The notes: generated by a model from the sequence alone, not told the origin. Shown: positions 1 through 11,160, counted from the first letter of the stretch. The stretch is 64,000 bases of DNA from Bicyclus anynana (GCF_947172395.1 NC_069084.1:7813107-7877106); one strand, 5' to 3'. Numbers and translations: made by a program.

Positions 1-1318
1 TGACTACGGCTGGGCATTTTACCCAAGCACGAAAAACGGAACGCGTAGCCTTCGGCCGCGCACTGTATTGTGGCCCGGTCTTCGGCCGGGAGTTTATGAT
101 AGGGTCTTTGACCGTGACTACGGCTGGGTATTTTACCCAAACAAAAAAAAGTGCGGCCTTCGGCCGGGGGTTTGTAATATGGCCTCTGATCGTGGCTACG
201 GCTGGGCATTTTTCCGGTGCACAGAAAACGGAACGCCCGGCCTTCGGCCGCTCACCGTATTGTAGCCGTATTGTAGTTTATGATACAGCCTTCGACCGTG
301 ACTACGGCTGGGCATTTTACCCAAGCACGAAAAACGGAACGCGTAGCCTTCGGCCGCGCACTGTATTGTGGCCCGGTCTTCGGCCGGGAGTTTATGATAG
401 GGTCTTTGACCGTGACTACGGCTGGGTATTTTACCCAAACAAAAAAAAGCGCGGCCTTCGGTCGGGGGGTTGTAATATGGCCTCTGATCGTGGCTACGGC
501 TGGGCATTTTTCCGATGCACAAAAAAACGGAACGCGTGGCCTTCGGCCGCGCACCGTATTGTAGCCCGGCCTTCGGCCGGGAGTTTGTGGTACAGCCTTC
601 GACCGTAACTACGGCGGGGCATTTTACCCAAGCACGAAAAACGGAACGCGTAGCCTTCGGCCGCGCACTGTATTGTGGCCCGGTCTTCGGCCGGGAGTTT
701 ATGATACAGCCTTCGACCGTGACTACGGCTGGGTATTTTATCCAAACAAAAAAAAGCGCGGCCTTCGGCCGGGGATTTGTAATATGGCCTCTGATCGTGG
801 CTACGGCTGGGCATTTTTCCGATGCACAGAAAACGGAACGTGCGGCCTTCGGCCGCTCACCGTATTGTAGCCGGCCTTCGGCTGGGAGTTTGTGATAGAG
901 CCCTCGCGCACTGTATTGTAGCCCGGCCTTCGGTCGGGAGTTTATGATACAGCCTTCGACCGTGACTACGGCTGGGCATTTTACCTAAGCACGAAAAACG
1001 GAACGCGTAGCCTTCGGCCGCGCACTGTATTGTGGCCCGGCCTTCGGCCGGGAGTTTGTGATGCAGCCTCCGACCGTGGCTACGGCTGGGCATTTTACCC
1101 AAGCACAAAAAAGTACGTACTTTGTTGTGCACCCTCTTTCGTCCGGGAGTTTGTGATAGGGTCTTCGACTGGGCACTTAACGCAGACACAATTAATTGCA
1201 CGCCGGCCGTCGGCCGGGGGCTGGACAGGGCCTCCGACGATGGCTACGACTTTGCATTTTACCCAAGCACAAAAAACGCGCACATTATTGTACACCGGCC
1301 TTCGGCCGGGGCTGTGAT
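1..1318. repeat. Satellite array with higher-order structure
   Basis: Diverged tandem monomers of roughly 100-120 bases, each with a CCTTCGGCCGGGAG-like block, a CGACCGTGACTACGGCTGGG-like block and an A-rich stretch. The motif TGACTACGGCTGGGCATTTT recurs near 1, 299, 606 and 963, so about three monomer types are arranged in a larger unit of about 300 bases. The open frames across it, on both strands, simply follow the periodicity and are not genes. The array runs off the left edge. Confidence 0.9.
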
Positions 1319-1324
1319 TTTATA

Positions 1325-1520
1325 ATTTTTATATATAACATACGAAAATATAAATAGAAGGGGTGACGGCGTCGAAAATGTACATCGATTTTCACGCGGA
1401 CGAAGTCGCGGGCACCTGCTAGTTTTTATATATAACATACGAAAATATAAATAGAAGGGGTGACGGCGTCGAAAATGTACATCGATTTTCACGCGGACGA
1501 AGTCGCGGGCACCTGCTAGT
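1325..1520 (+). repeat. Two tandem Helitron-like 3' tails
   Basis: Two nearly identical copies, about 97 bases each, run from an ATATATAACATACG motif to CACGCGGACGAAGTCGCGGG and end in GCTAGT. The CTAGT end is shared by many other repeats in this window and matches Lep1-like non-autonomous Helitrons of Lepidoptera. The second copy ends at 1520, where the duplicated Dscam block starts. Confidence 0.65.
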
Positions 1521-1644
1521 ATCTATATAAAAATTTTGGCGGTAGCTTGCGTTGTGGGAATCGTAAGTAACACTTCGCCACTGTTATGATGCCACCTTAG
1601 CAAGTCTATAAAATCACCGAATAATTCTTGCAAATTAATTTCAG

Positions 1645-3579
1645 CTCCAACATCTCCGCCTATAAACATCCAAGTGGAACAAACAGAAAACCCTGGGGAG
1701 TTATTTCTATCGTGGTCACCGCCACCTAAAGACAGTCATAACGGAGTCATAACCGGATACCACATAAAAGTCGTTCCACAAAATATTGGACCTGGTAATC
1801 ATCATCATATAATTATTAGTAGATAATATTATCTATAATGAGTTAAAGTTAATGTAGAATTTTTTGTCCAGTTTCAGACGATGGTGAAACACGAAATGTT
1901 AAAGTTTCACAACTATCCGGAAAACAAGAAACAACTATCAGTGGTCTCCTAAAAAATACAAGGTAGTATTCTCACTTACTCAATTTTACACCATTGAAAT
2001 GATTTTTTATTAAAAGAACAATCTCAAAACCTTGTTAGTCTATCTAGTCTTATGCGTTTTCGGATTGTGAGCTCCTTTTTTCGAGTCCTGGGTCGGCTTA
2101 TATTGAGTTCCTTCTACGAAATTTTTTTATTGCAAACGCAGTTCTGGGTTAGGTATTAAAGCAATTGCTTAGTATGACGTAACGTGTAGCAGCGACAGTG
2201 ATTATACCATCATTCTGTGGTTTGAGAAAACACCTCGAGCAGGTCCCAGGTTTTGTAACCTTGGGAGTAAGTTTAAGGGATGCCTTTAGAACGCATAAAC
2301 ACTCACCTTCCCTGCCCGACATGTTCTACATGCCCACACTAAGCAATTTATGACCAATAATTACAACACAAAACATTATTGCATAAAATCACTAACACGA
2401 CTGGCAGCGTGACGGTATCCACGCTGTCTAACCAACAACTGAGCTCAAGTTATCAAATACCCTCTTATTTATACCAACACTGATAGCTTCCCTCAACAAA
2501 CACATAGATAAATAATGTTTATTAATACCACCCGCAATCAAGAAACTTGTAACATTAGGTCATCCCGTCTAGGGGGACCACAGACGATAGTACCTAGGTA
2601 TTTCGAAATCGTAGGACAATATCTGAAATCATATTGTACTGACCACACGTCCTAGCATGGGATAAGGGCAGGAAGAATAACACTAACGTATTCTATCTAC
2701 GGTAGGTAGCTATAATGATTATTTTTAAATAATTCTTTGTAGTTCGCTAAAAGATAGGGGGCTTACAGGGGAAGATTACTTTGGCCATTATGCTACCTTA
2801 ATCCGGCTCAGTGCAAGAGGTGTTTTTATAGGCTTCTAATGTCCTCTCCTCTAAGGAGGCCCTGCATCTGCATTAAATATAGGTTGCTGATGATTATGAT
2901 TATGCAACTCAATGAAAGCTAACAAGATCACTTCTGTTTCAGATATGCTGTAACGATATCAGCTTATAACAGCGCTGGGTCAGGACCCTTTTCTCTGCCG
3001 GTATTTCAAGATACAATGGAAGGCGGTAAATAGTTACAACAAATTGTCTTTAACTTTCAACTAAGTGTATTGTCACTTTTTTATCAATTAACTTACATAC
3101 TTATGAATTAAAAAAATATATCAGCTTATAAATAATGTCAATGATATTTTTTTTTTCATTTTCAGCTCCAGAACATGCTCCATCTTCTGTGGAATGCACA
3201 GCAGTGTCTTCCACTTCACTAAGGGTTGGCTGGCAACCTATCGCTATTCATGGACAAGGGAGTTCTTTGATTGGATATTCGATCTTGTATGCTACAGAGG
3301 GTAGGTTTACATGTTGTACATGTTTCCACAAAATAAAACTTGCAACATAAGTAGTACTGATGCGTAGAAAAATCATATAAGACGATATAAATATATAATT
3401 ATAATTTATATGTGTTGTATTTTCAGATAGTGTTTGGCACAATCAAACATCACTCCACACGGAGATTTACCTTCAGAGCTTGGCAAAATACACGAACTAC
3501 AGTGTTAAAGTAGCTGGTTTTTCTAACTATGGACCTGGGCCACCTTCATACCCTATCGTGTGTTCTACGCTTCAAGATG
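1645..3579 (+). pseudogene. Displaced FN2-FN3 exon set of the Dscam-like gene
   Basis: Five intact exons at 1645-1794, 1878-1962, 2943-3025, 3166-3300 and 3427-3579, each with the same length, phase and splice sites as 24272-26264. They encode fibronectin III domains 2 and 3 (motifs ELFLSWSPP, YAVTISAYNSAGSGP, LRVGWQP, YSVKVAGFSNYGPGP). Relative to copy 2 only two residues differ: Val for Ala in the first exon and Ala for Thr in the last. No exon is broken, so 'pseudogene' describes position and not decay: FN2-FN3 upstream of Ig5 does not fit the Dscam domain order. The likeliest explanation is an alternative haplotype contig scaffolded in the wrong place, because the block ends at a gap; a true segmental duplication is possible. 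Confidence 0.75.
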
Positions 3580-3750
3580 GTAGGCCATTTTTTTTAAGCA
3601 AACCCAACTGCCTCGTTGATCCAGTGTGTAGCCTATGTCATTTCGGTCACGAGGACCTGTGTCAAGCTAGTACTCATGAGATACTAAGTTTTTCATTACT
3701 CAAAGAAATTTTCAGTTAAATTCTCACACCGCAATTGGGAAATTTGTGGT
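3580..3750 (+). other. Intron sequence shared with copy 2
   Basis: Non-coding continuation of the duplicated block after the FN3 donor site. It is the counterpart of 26265-26437, with no other feature visible. Confidence 0.8.
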
Positions 3751-3950
3751 NNNNNNNNNNNNNNNNNNNNNNNNNNNNNNNNNNNNNNNNNNNNNNNNNN
3801 NNNNNNNNNNNNNNNNNNNNNNNNNNNNNNNNNNNNNNNNNNNNNNNNNNNNNNNNNNNNNNNNNNNNNNNNNNNNNNNNNNNNNNNNNNNNNNNNNNNN
3901 NNNNNNNNNNNNNNNNNNNNNNNNNNNNNNNNNNNNNNNNNNNNNNNNNN
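3751..3950. other. Assembly gap (200 N)
   Basis: Exactly 200 unknown bases, a round length typical of a scaffold gap placeholder. Order and distance of the flanking contigs are therefore inferred by the assembler. Sequence resumes inside a SINE-like fragment. Confidence 0.99.
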
Positions 3951-4030
3951 GCTAAATCGCTTGGCGGTACGTCTTTGCTGGTAGGGTGGTTCTCAGAATC
4001 AGTATCGTGTAAAATCGGCAAACCTATATA
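3951..4030 (-). repeat. SINE fragment at the gap edge
   Basis: GCTAAATCGCTTGGCGGTACGTC is the continuation found in the other SINE copies in this window after CGGAACGCTAAATCGCTTGG (for example near 41155). Repetitive contig ends of this type often cause assembly gaps. Confidence 0.5.
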
Positions 4031-4089
4031 ATAAAATTAACGTAACGCTTAATATTTACCCCACTAAGTTTCATGATATGAAAATTAGG

Positions 4090-4215
4090 CTTACATACTG
4101 TTTTAGAATTTAAACTATCGTGAGTGTTATTCATATTAAACTAGTCGGGCATACTCCGGCCTAATATCACGTGAGTTTTAGCCGTGTTTCATAATTAATT
4201 AATACTTACATACCG
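4090..4215. repeat. MITE fragment, ACACGGCTAAAA family
   Basis: Contains ATCGTGAGTGTTATTCATATTAA and GAGTTTTAGCCGTGTTTCATAATTAATTAAT, shared with 9929-10110 and 63116-63200 in one or other orientation. No coding capacity. Confidence 0.55.
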
Positions 4216-4223
4216 GCTAAAAA

Positions 4224-4262
4224 ACACACACACACACACACACACACAAATACGCACACACA
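4224..4262. repeat. CA microsatellite
   Basis: An (AC)n run with minor interruption (AAATACG) between AAAA and TTTGTG. Confidence 0.95.
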
Positions 4263-5225
4263 TTTGTGATAACTGTGAGTAATTGTAAAGAAAAACGATC
4301 TGTTAATTTAGTAATTTTAATACCTCTCTCTTTGTAGAAGAGCGAGGCTTCTAACACGGGTAATTATATACCTACAAGGAGGTTTCGGCCCCTATTTGTT
4401 ATTACTGTATTACTAAGAAATAAACGATTATTATTATTATATAAAAACAAATACGGAGTGCACCTGATTTTCACAAACTTGTGCATTAAAATATCTCCTG
4501 CATATAATACGGCTAGTTTCAACATGAGGTTGACCGCCATGGCCGAAATCTGGTCCTTCATAATGACTCACTAAACAAAGCCAAGCGTCTCTCCATATAG
4601 AAAACGGGATTTAGAGCTTCGACCCATCACACTCCTTCAATGCGGGTTGACGAGCAAAACAATGAAATTATAGGGAGGGTAGTATAAGTTTATTGTAAAA
4701 CTAAAGTCATAAAAAAATATGCGACGATAAAAATTGCAAGTTCACGCGGTAAAATTTTGAAACCGCTTCAGTTGGGCTCTTAAGTTAAATTATGTAAATT
4801 TTGACTTCCCCATTCCGCCACGTGGCCTTGTATCAAGCGTACGTGAAGATGTGAATGAATTATTCAAAACCTAGGTCTTGTGCATAATGCATGTGATTTT
4901 TGGTGCGACAATACCGTCGCAATATTAATGAATATTATTTTCAGGCGCTTGACTAAGAATTTTAATAGTGTTATATAAAAATGAAAAAAGTGCGTTGGTA
5001 AGCGCATAACTCAACAACGCCTGGACTAATTTGGCCAATTCTTTTTTTTAAATGTTTGTTGAAGTTTTAGGATGGTTTTTACGGCGAGAAAAATTCGAAT
5101 AATTGCCGGAAAACCCATAAAAATAGCCCTTTTCTTTTTCCCATACAAATGTTTTCTAACTAAAACGTAGTCAATTTCAGCTTTATTATTATTATATAAA
5201 GTTCATATTAAATTACAAGCACTCA
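4263..5225. other. AT-rich DNA, no feature seen
   Basis: About 1 kb with no supported exon, RNA gene or recognisable full repeat; short open frames here lack coding character. Confidence 0.6.
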
Positions 5226-5335
5226 CTGTTGTCTAAGCATTTTTTTAATGTGTTTGTTACGGTCTTATATTGCATCATCACTTACCATCAGGTGAGATTG
5301 TAGTCAAGGGCTTACTTGTAAAGAATAAAAAAAAA
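5226..5335 (+). repeat. SINE tail
   Basis: Carries TTGCATCATCACTTACCATC and AGGTGAGATTGTAGTCAAGG, then ACTTGTAAAGAATAAAAAAA. This is the 3' body and A-rich tail of the tRNA-derived SINE seen more fully at 15927-16172 and inverted at 41005 and 54437. Confidence 0.8.
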
Positions 5336-5377
5336 TTATCAGGAGAAGGTTTTTATGACCGAAAAAAATAAAAGTTA

Positions 5378-5503
5378 AGGGGTAGGGTAGAGGTAGAGGT
5401 AGGGAAGGGTAGGGTAGGAGAGGGGTAGGGTAGGGGTACGGTAGGAGTAGTTGAAACTTTACTTCGAGTTTTACGCAGACGAAGTCGCGGGCGCCCGCTA
5501 GTA
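5378..5503 (+). repeat. Helitron-like repeat with GGGTA microsatellite
   Basis: A run of GGGTAG/AGGTAG units followed by a TTTACGCAGACGAAGTCGCG-type tail ending in CCCGCTAGT. Same design as 13205-13455, 13895-14122 and the inverted 60463-61010. Confidence 0.7.
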
Positions 5504-5579
5504 GTGTTATAAAATAATATGATGTCCTCTATAACATAAAATTCAAAATTTTAAAAAACCCCCAAATGTCATGAAATTA

Positions 5580-5850
5580 TTAATTACACTCTCGATCAAG
5601 TCATCAATATTCTCTTTCAGTGCACCTTCATTTGAGACCGCACTCGAGTATATTTGCAGACATTCAGTTGATCTTCCCCACTTTCGCCCCCTACAACTTT
5701 TAAACAACCGATTTTCATCAAACATGTCTAAAAACACATGCTCGTAAGCCACCTTTAATAAAAAAAAACTCAATTGAAATCGCTTCATCCATTTGGGAGC
5801 TATGACACCACAGCCAGACTGACAGACAGACTCTTTTTGCGTCGGGGTTT
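5580..5850 (+). repeat. Interspersed repeat shared with 63425-63835
   Basis: The stretch ACTCTCGATCAAGTCATCAA through CATTTGAGACC, ACTCGAGTATATTTGCAGAC and TTTTTGCGTCG is present again at the right end of the window, where a second element has inserted into it. Family unknown to me. Confidence 0.65.
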
Positions 5851-5852
5851 AA

Positions 5853-6057
5853 TCTATACTAATATTATAAAGCTGAAGAGTTTGTTTGTTTGTTTGTTTG
5901 ATTGAACGCGCTAATCTCAGGAATTACTGGTCCGATTTGAAAAATTCTTTCTGTGTTAGATAGCCCATTTATCGAGGAAGGCTATAGGCTATATATTATT
6001 CCTGTATTCCTATGGGAACGGGAACCACGCGGGTAAAATCGCGCGGCGTCAGCTAGT
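5853..6057 (+). mobile_element. Non-autonomous Helitron-like element
   Basis: Begins TCTATACTAATATTATAAAG and ends GCGGCGTCAGCTAGT, the 5' TC and 3' CTAG(T) ends expected of a Lep1-like Helitron. Contains a GTTT microsatellite. About 205 bases, no coding capacity. Confidence 0.65.
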
Positions 6058-6828
6058 AATAAATAAGTCTTGCCATCCAGAGGGGTAACAGCGACAGCGC
6101 ATTGGGTACTTTGACTATGGGTGAACAAGTCCATAGTTACTTACTAAACCAGCTCTAATAAAGATGTTTAATATTTTACCCATAATTTTTTTTCGTTACG
6201 TTTTTAAATATTTATTTCCATTTTTACAAAGAAAGTGAATGCAGAACGGATTGCTTTCTTTAAAATTATAGTACTAAACTCTTCGGCATTAAAACCTTCG
6301 GCATTCTATACAAAGAATACATACTCGTAGAAAGCAATCTTTATTAAAAAATAACAAACCGGTTATCTGTTTTGTACATTGTGGAGAGACCTTTACCACT
6401 CAAGCAAGCTGCTGTATTATATTTTTGGCGAGAATGCAACGATGAAACCCAGCTCCTCATGGCGACAGCGTGAATAAGGAAAATATACGAATAATATTAT
6501 AATGTAGGTAATATGTGTGCGATATCGTACAGGTTATACTGCTCTATTATTCTATGGCGAGTTTTAACGTCACTACGAGTATATTCATATTATAAAGGCA
6601 AATTATTTAAAATACTACAATCTAACCTAATGTTGATGCAGTCTATGATGGAGGGCTTAGTTGGAAGATACGCAAGTTTATTCTACCAATACCTCTGATG
6701 GTTTCTCGACATCGCAACGGAACGTTAGACCGCTTGGCGATAGATTTTGCCGGTGGGGTGGTTAATAGCCACCACCGATGCTTACCACCAGATGAGACCT
6801 GACCAATTAAAAAAATATACAATACTTA

Positions 6829-7121
6829 GGCTGCCTGTTCACCAGAGCAGAGCAAGGGAGCGTAGCGGAGAAACGGACTAATGCGGAGCGGAGTTGTCTG
6901 TCTACCGGAGCAGCGCGAGGGTGCGCAGAGGAGTTGCAGACCATGTTAAATAAATAAATGTTTAATTTATTTAACTCCGCTCCATTATTACATGATTTTT
7001 TAAACTAGCTCGCAAGACCCTGTCCTCTTAAGAGGATCGGAGATTTTGTGCAATTCTAATGGTTAATATTTCTCCGTTTCTCGGCTCCGCTGCCTCGCCT
7101 CGCTTCGGTGGACTGGCAGCC
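6829..7121. mobile_element. MITE, GGCTGCC inverted repeats
   Basis: Starts GGCTGCCTGTTCACCAGAGC and ends GGTGGACTGGCAGCC, imperfect terminal inverted repeats. The interior is rich in GGAGCGGAG and its complement CTCCGCTCC, so the whole element can fold. A second copy lies at 22342-22574. No open frame of note. Confidence 0.65.
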
Positions 7122-7567
7122 TAAGACTGCCATAGCAGAAATAATCGCACCCAGGACCCCCGTGCTAAGAAACATAATACCGACTGCACCATTCCTCAAA
7201 TTTATTATAAGGAATGCCTGTATTTCGCGCTAAGCAACATGTATGACTGTATCGTTATTAAGATCAAGTCGAGATGATAAGCTGCCACGCACACAGCTTC
7301 CCATTTTTAGGTCAAGCGATTAGCGATATTCATTGATAGGTCTTCAGTCACTCTTGCAGAAAGATAACTAGGTGACCGACTTGCCTTGAGACTCGAAACA
7401 TACTAAGTTATAGCGGATGCCTGTGACTCCGTCCGTTTATGATTGAAATTAAATCCTATTTAACGCTCTTTGGGAGCGTTCGGTAGATATAAATAATTAT
7501 TAAATCTATTTTAGATTCTAAAGTTGTGTTGTTATACGCTGAGTTTGTTGTGGGCTCTTCTCGGACT

Positions 7568-7620
7568 AAGGCGCGTTTGGAACCTTCGTAATAAAGTTAC
7601 GAAGGTTCCAAACGCGCCTT
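7568..7620. other. Perfect 24-bp inverted repeat (hairpin)
   Basis: The arm AAGGCGCGTTTGGAACCTTC plus GTAA (7568-7591) is perfectly complementary to 7597-7620, with a 5-base loop. It is followed by TTTTTT. Could be a small foldback element or a hairpin RNA; no direct evidence for either. Confidence 0.85.
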
Positions 7621-7737
7621 TTTTTTAAGTTTTCGAATAATTATTATCACCATTACCTTAAGTTTAATATTATTACCTGACGTTTCGATAGAACTTGTAA
7701 ACAAGGCCTATTTGAAATAAATGAATTTTGATTTGAT

Positions 7738-7915
7738 AAAGAAGTAAAGTTTGTGGTATTGTAGGGGTTAATCTCTGGATATACTGGACCGATTTTGAAA
7801 CTTCTTTTACTACTAGAAAGCTACGTTATTTGCGAGAGTCATAGGCTATATTTTATCGCCGTATTTTCACGAAAACGGGAACTATGCGAGTTAAACCGCG
7901 GGGCGTCGGATAGTT
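7738..7915 (+). repeat. Helitron-like repeat fragment
   Basis: Shows AGGGGTTAATCTCTGGAT, CTACTAGAAAGCTACGTTAT, GGCTATATTTTATC and GAACTATGCGAGTTAAACC, then GGGGCGTCGGATAGT. The same order of blocks occurs at 61012-61203. Confidence 0.55.
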
Positions 7916-8095
7916 TAAATTATAAAGAAATTATATAAAACAATAATATTAAAATCCTCAGTGGTGCAGTGTTATTGTATATATACCGCTGTGCTTATTA
8001 CATTGCCAATCAGCATTGCTGTGTCACAGTGTAAAAAGTGTAAGCACATGAAGCTATCAAAATAAAAAAAAACATAATTTTATTCATTGTTTCAG

Positions 8096-8139
8096 GTACA
8101 AATCGAAGCTGTCACATTTCAGCGAATACTCCAGAAGAG
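8096..8139 (+). CDS. Possible 44-nt micro-exon of the Dscam-like gene
   Basis: A strong acceptor (TTCATTGTTTCAG) and a donor (GTATGA) frame 44 bases. Read with incoming phase 2 it codes YKSKLSHFSEYSRR and leaves phase 1, exactly what the next confident exon (16247) needs. The join would create a very basic stretch, RRGLDRRKRIRRG. No homology to a Dscam Ig4 domain is evident, and other frames are also open, so this could be chance. Confidence 0.25.
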
Positions 8140-8411
8140 GTATGAAAAATGATTTTTTTTTAATTTCATAGTAACACCAAGCCCAAATCATAACTAAAGA
8201 GTAGATACTAAAAGATGTTTGTAGAAACAAACAGACAAATATATAAAATTTAGACAAAATATATTCTAAAATCAACTCAATCATCATATGAATAGATACA
8301 TAATAACAATTTCACAAAAAAAATGTGCCATTATAATAGCGAACTGGATTTTGAGCTTAAAAAAGAACTTAAAACACTTACTCTAGAATACACCACTGCT
8401 CCTATGCAAAC

Positions 8412-8607
8412 CAGCCCCCTAGCCAAGTGGCACGTCGATTCTCTTTCTACGATCGCTAACGCTTCGAAAACTAAAAAGATGTATGGGAATGACAAATCTT
8501 AATCACGTGACCTGTAGATAGCAAATGTCATTGCCATATATCTTTCTAATTTTCAAAGCGTTAGCGATCATAGAAAGAGAATCGACATGCCACTTGGCTA
8601 TGGGGGC
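8412..8607. mobile_element. Palindromic MITE
   Basis: Left arm TAGCCAAGTGGCACGTCGAT..CTCTTTCTACGATCGCTAACG is mirrored by CGTTAGCGATCATAGAAAGA..CGACATGCCACTTGGCTA at the right. The long arms (over 45 bases) cover about half of the element; no coding capacity. Confidence 0.75.
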
Positions 8608-8894
8608 AGCGGTTTAAACGTAGTCGTCCACGTATCGGATGCATAGCATCAAATGATCTTTTAATTTTACGTTACATAAAATCCGTTTGATGCGATCCTT
8701 ACGATGCGGATCGGTGGACGCACTTGTATGACTTTCTATGCGAAGAAATACTACAATCCGTTTGATGCGATGCGTCCAATACGTACAATGCGGGTCTGTG
8801 GACACCTGCCAGTAATGTGCAAGAAGGAATTGTAACACTATCACCTTCCTTAACTCTCCAGTGAGAATTTTTACTAAATTTTTTTGTGAAAAAT

Positions 8895-9033
8895 TGTTTG
8901 TTCCTCTTTTACACTGCGGCGACTAATGCGATTTGGCTGAAATTTAAAAAGAAAATCTTTTTTTTTCTTGATTAAAACGTAGGTTACTTTTTATCCCGGA
9001 ATCCATGCGAAAAAGTCGCGGGCATCGGCTAGC
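8895..9033 (+). repeat. Helitron-like repeat
   Basis: TTTGTTCCTCTTTTACACTG, GCGATTTGGCTGAAATTT, TTTTTATCCCGGAATCC and GTCGCGGGCATCGGCTAG in the order seen at 53187-53418. Confidence 0.6.
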
Positions 9034-9928
9034 TCATATAAATATATGTGGTTTTAGAATACTCTAAATAAGGGCTAAATATGTTATTTTGTATTTAAAA
9101 CAGCCAGCCTAAGGCTTTCACAATTCATTACAAGGGCACATCTAAACAAAACATACAGGAGGCGCGAAACAACAAAGGGATAATAATAAAACCCGTTCGT
9201 TTATTACACAGTTGAGTAATAAACACAAATTATTAAAGAATAGTATACTAAAACTAGAAATATATAAAAGTATACGCCATTTTTAGCAGACTCAGAAGTA
9301 GATTACAAAAATAAAAAAACAAATGTCGAACATAGGTTTTATGATTCATAACATTTGTCAGGACAACTTAATTAACAAATCAAACTGTAACCAAAATAAG
9401 ACCCTAGAATGGAAGAGAATGATCTTGAGTAGAGACACGCACTTGTGAACGTTGTGTGTAGGGTTAAAGGCGCATTTGACACTTAACTAATACTCCCCTT
9501 TTCCACTCAAGTCACTCTCCCCGCCTATCCCAAGTAACCCATAAATAATTCCACAACAAGAAAGTGGACGGTCAAAAGCTACATATTGACTGAGGAACAT
9601 AGGCTATATTTTATCCCCTTATTCTCACGGAAACGCAGATACACTAGTTATTAAATAAGTCAACTATGGACTTGTAATCAGGAGATCGATTCTTGTTCTT
9701 TATACTCGTCGATGTAATATTGGCCTAATACCAAGTTATAATACAATTTGAACTTTATTTTTATGGGATGCCAAAAATAAAATGTCTATAAAAACGACGT
9801 TGCCATGGAAACGAGCGATGTCCCATCGCTGTAACTATACGGAATGCAGGGGTAGTACTATAACTGCTGTACAAAGCTGAATTGCAAACCATAGTAAAGA
9901 CAGTACACACAGACTATACAATTTTATC

Positions 9929-10073
9929 ATAAAACACGGCTAAAACTCTCGTTTTACAACGTCGCAGTATGCACGACTAGTTTCAAACCCATACGGGGCC
10001 CTTAGTCATGAGCTGGTTCTTGCAACGGGAATACTCCGACGTTGTATCATGTGACTTTTAGCCGTGTTTTATA
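9929..10073. mobile_element. MITE, ACACGGCTAAAA inverted repeats
   Basis: ATAAAACACGGCTAAAA at the left and TTTTAGCCGTGTTTTAT at the right form 17-base perfect terminal inverted repeats around about 110 bases of non-coding DNA. Related pieces are at 4090-4215 and 63116-63200. Confidence 0.7.
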
Positions 10074-11070
10074 ATTAATTAATATGAATAACACTCAAGA
10101 TAGATTAAATTCTAAAACAGACTATACTTTTCAAAGTATTTGTAAAGTAAACTTAAAATGAAAAAAAATAATAGTTTTTTATAAAAATAGGTAGCGTTGT
10201 GTTAACAAAACGGTGTGAGATGAGGACTACATTCAATCGCTGGAAAGTTAAGACCACTCGACACGACCGGTGTCGTGGGCAGATTATTTATAGCCGCTAT
10301 TTATTTCCTTCTGCTGAATGGAAGTGTGAAACAGCTAACACGGATTCGTTTGCGCTGATAAATACCTATGCGAGTAAACCACGCGATTGATACCTACCTC
10401 TAGCCTTGTATTTCTCTAGGAAGATAGTCCAGCAACAGCTTCGTGTAAGGTTTTACATACACTGTGAAGATCTAAGCAAATTAAGAAAGTATAAAATCTA
10501 CTTATACTATAGCATTCAAGAGCACACAATACCATTGATAGCGAAGAGGATCTGTATTCTATAGAACAAGACTATCAAAGTCTGCGACCATATTGCGTAT
10601 GACTATTATTGTATTTACTTCAAGAGATCCTTTGTAATAATAACCTCTTTAATATAACTTTTAGTTCGTACCCATTGATGTTCGTACCCTTTCAAAAACT
10701 TCCCCGAGTTCGCAAACTAATGCATTTAATAAATTGGGAACAAGAAAGTTTGTCGTCATAAGCAGAGCTAAGTACTGTAGTAGCCTTCTAGCCACAATTT
10801 ATTTGCTAAAATTATATATCATTATATTATCTCAAAATTTAGCTTTTTTATATGCCCGTATAAACGATCAATAAGTTTTGTAAGATAAGAATTACATTAT
10901 AATAAATCTATTACCGTGAGCCGTAATCGACCAGTAGATATGACCTCTGCCTTCGAAAAGGCTAAAATTCAAAAATTAATTTAAAGTAGGCTCATTTTAC
11001 AAGCACTTTTGACACGTTAGTTGACTATTTGTAAAGATTCTATTGGGCCAATTTAACAATTATTTCACTG
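10074..11070. other. AT-rich DNA, nothing supported
   Basis: No exon with coding character or RNA gene seen. A short SINE-like piece (GAGCCGTAATCGACCAGTAG, 10918-10965) resembles the head of the SINE at 39155 and 20146. Confidence 0.5.
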
Positions 11071-11074
11071 AAGG

Positions 11075-11160
11075 AGAGCTGTAGGTGACCTAGCCTTTAT
11101 TTTATCACCGTCTTCCCACGGGAACGGGAACTACGCGGGTGAAACCGGGTCCGCTAGTGA
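11075..11160 (+). repeat. Helitron-like repeat fragment
   Basis: GACCTAGCCTTTATTTTATC, CCCACGGGAACGGGAACTAC, GCGGGTGAAACCGGGTCCGC then TAG: the 3' half of the family. Confidence 0.5.

Larger units (their letters stand above)
1521..3750 (+). repeat. Duplicated Dscam FN2-FN3 genomic block, copy 1
   Basis: This block matches 24150-26437 through exons and introns. The match starts at ATCTATATAAAA and continues to AATTTGTGGT, the last bases before the gap. The introns are alignable but carry indels, whereas exons differ at about 8 of 606 bases. Because introns are included, this is a DNA-level duplication or a second haplotype and not a retrocopy. Confidence 0.93.

Noticed and set aside
68..1492. 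Many open frames of 60-170 codons on both strands in the left-end repeats
   Set aside because: They follow the satellite period, overlap in several frames at once and repeat the same residues (e.g. FGRGFVIWP); repeat artefacts, not genes.
10199..10390. 63-codon plus-strand frame
   Set aside because: No splice context, homology or domain; composition compatible with chance.
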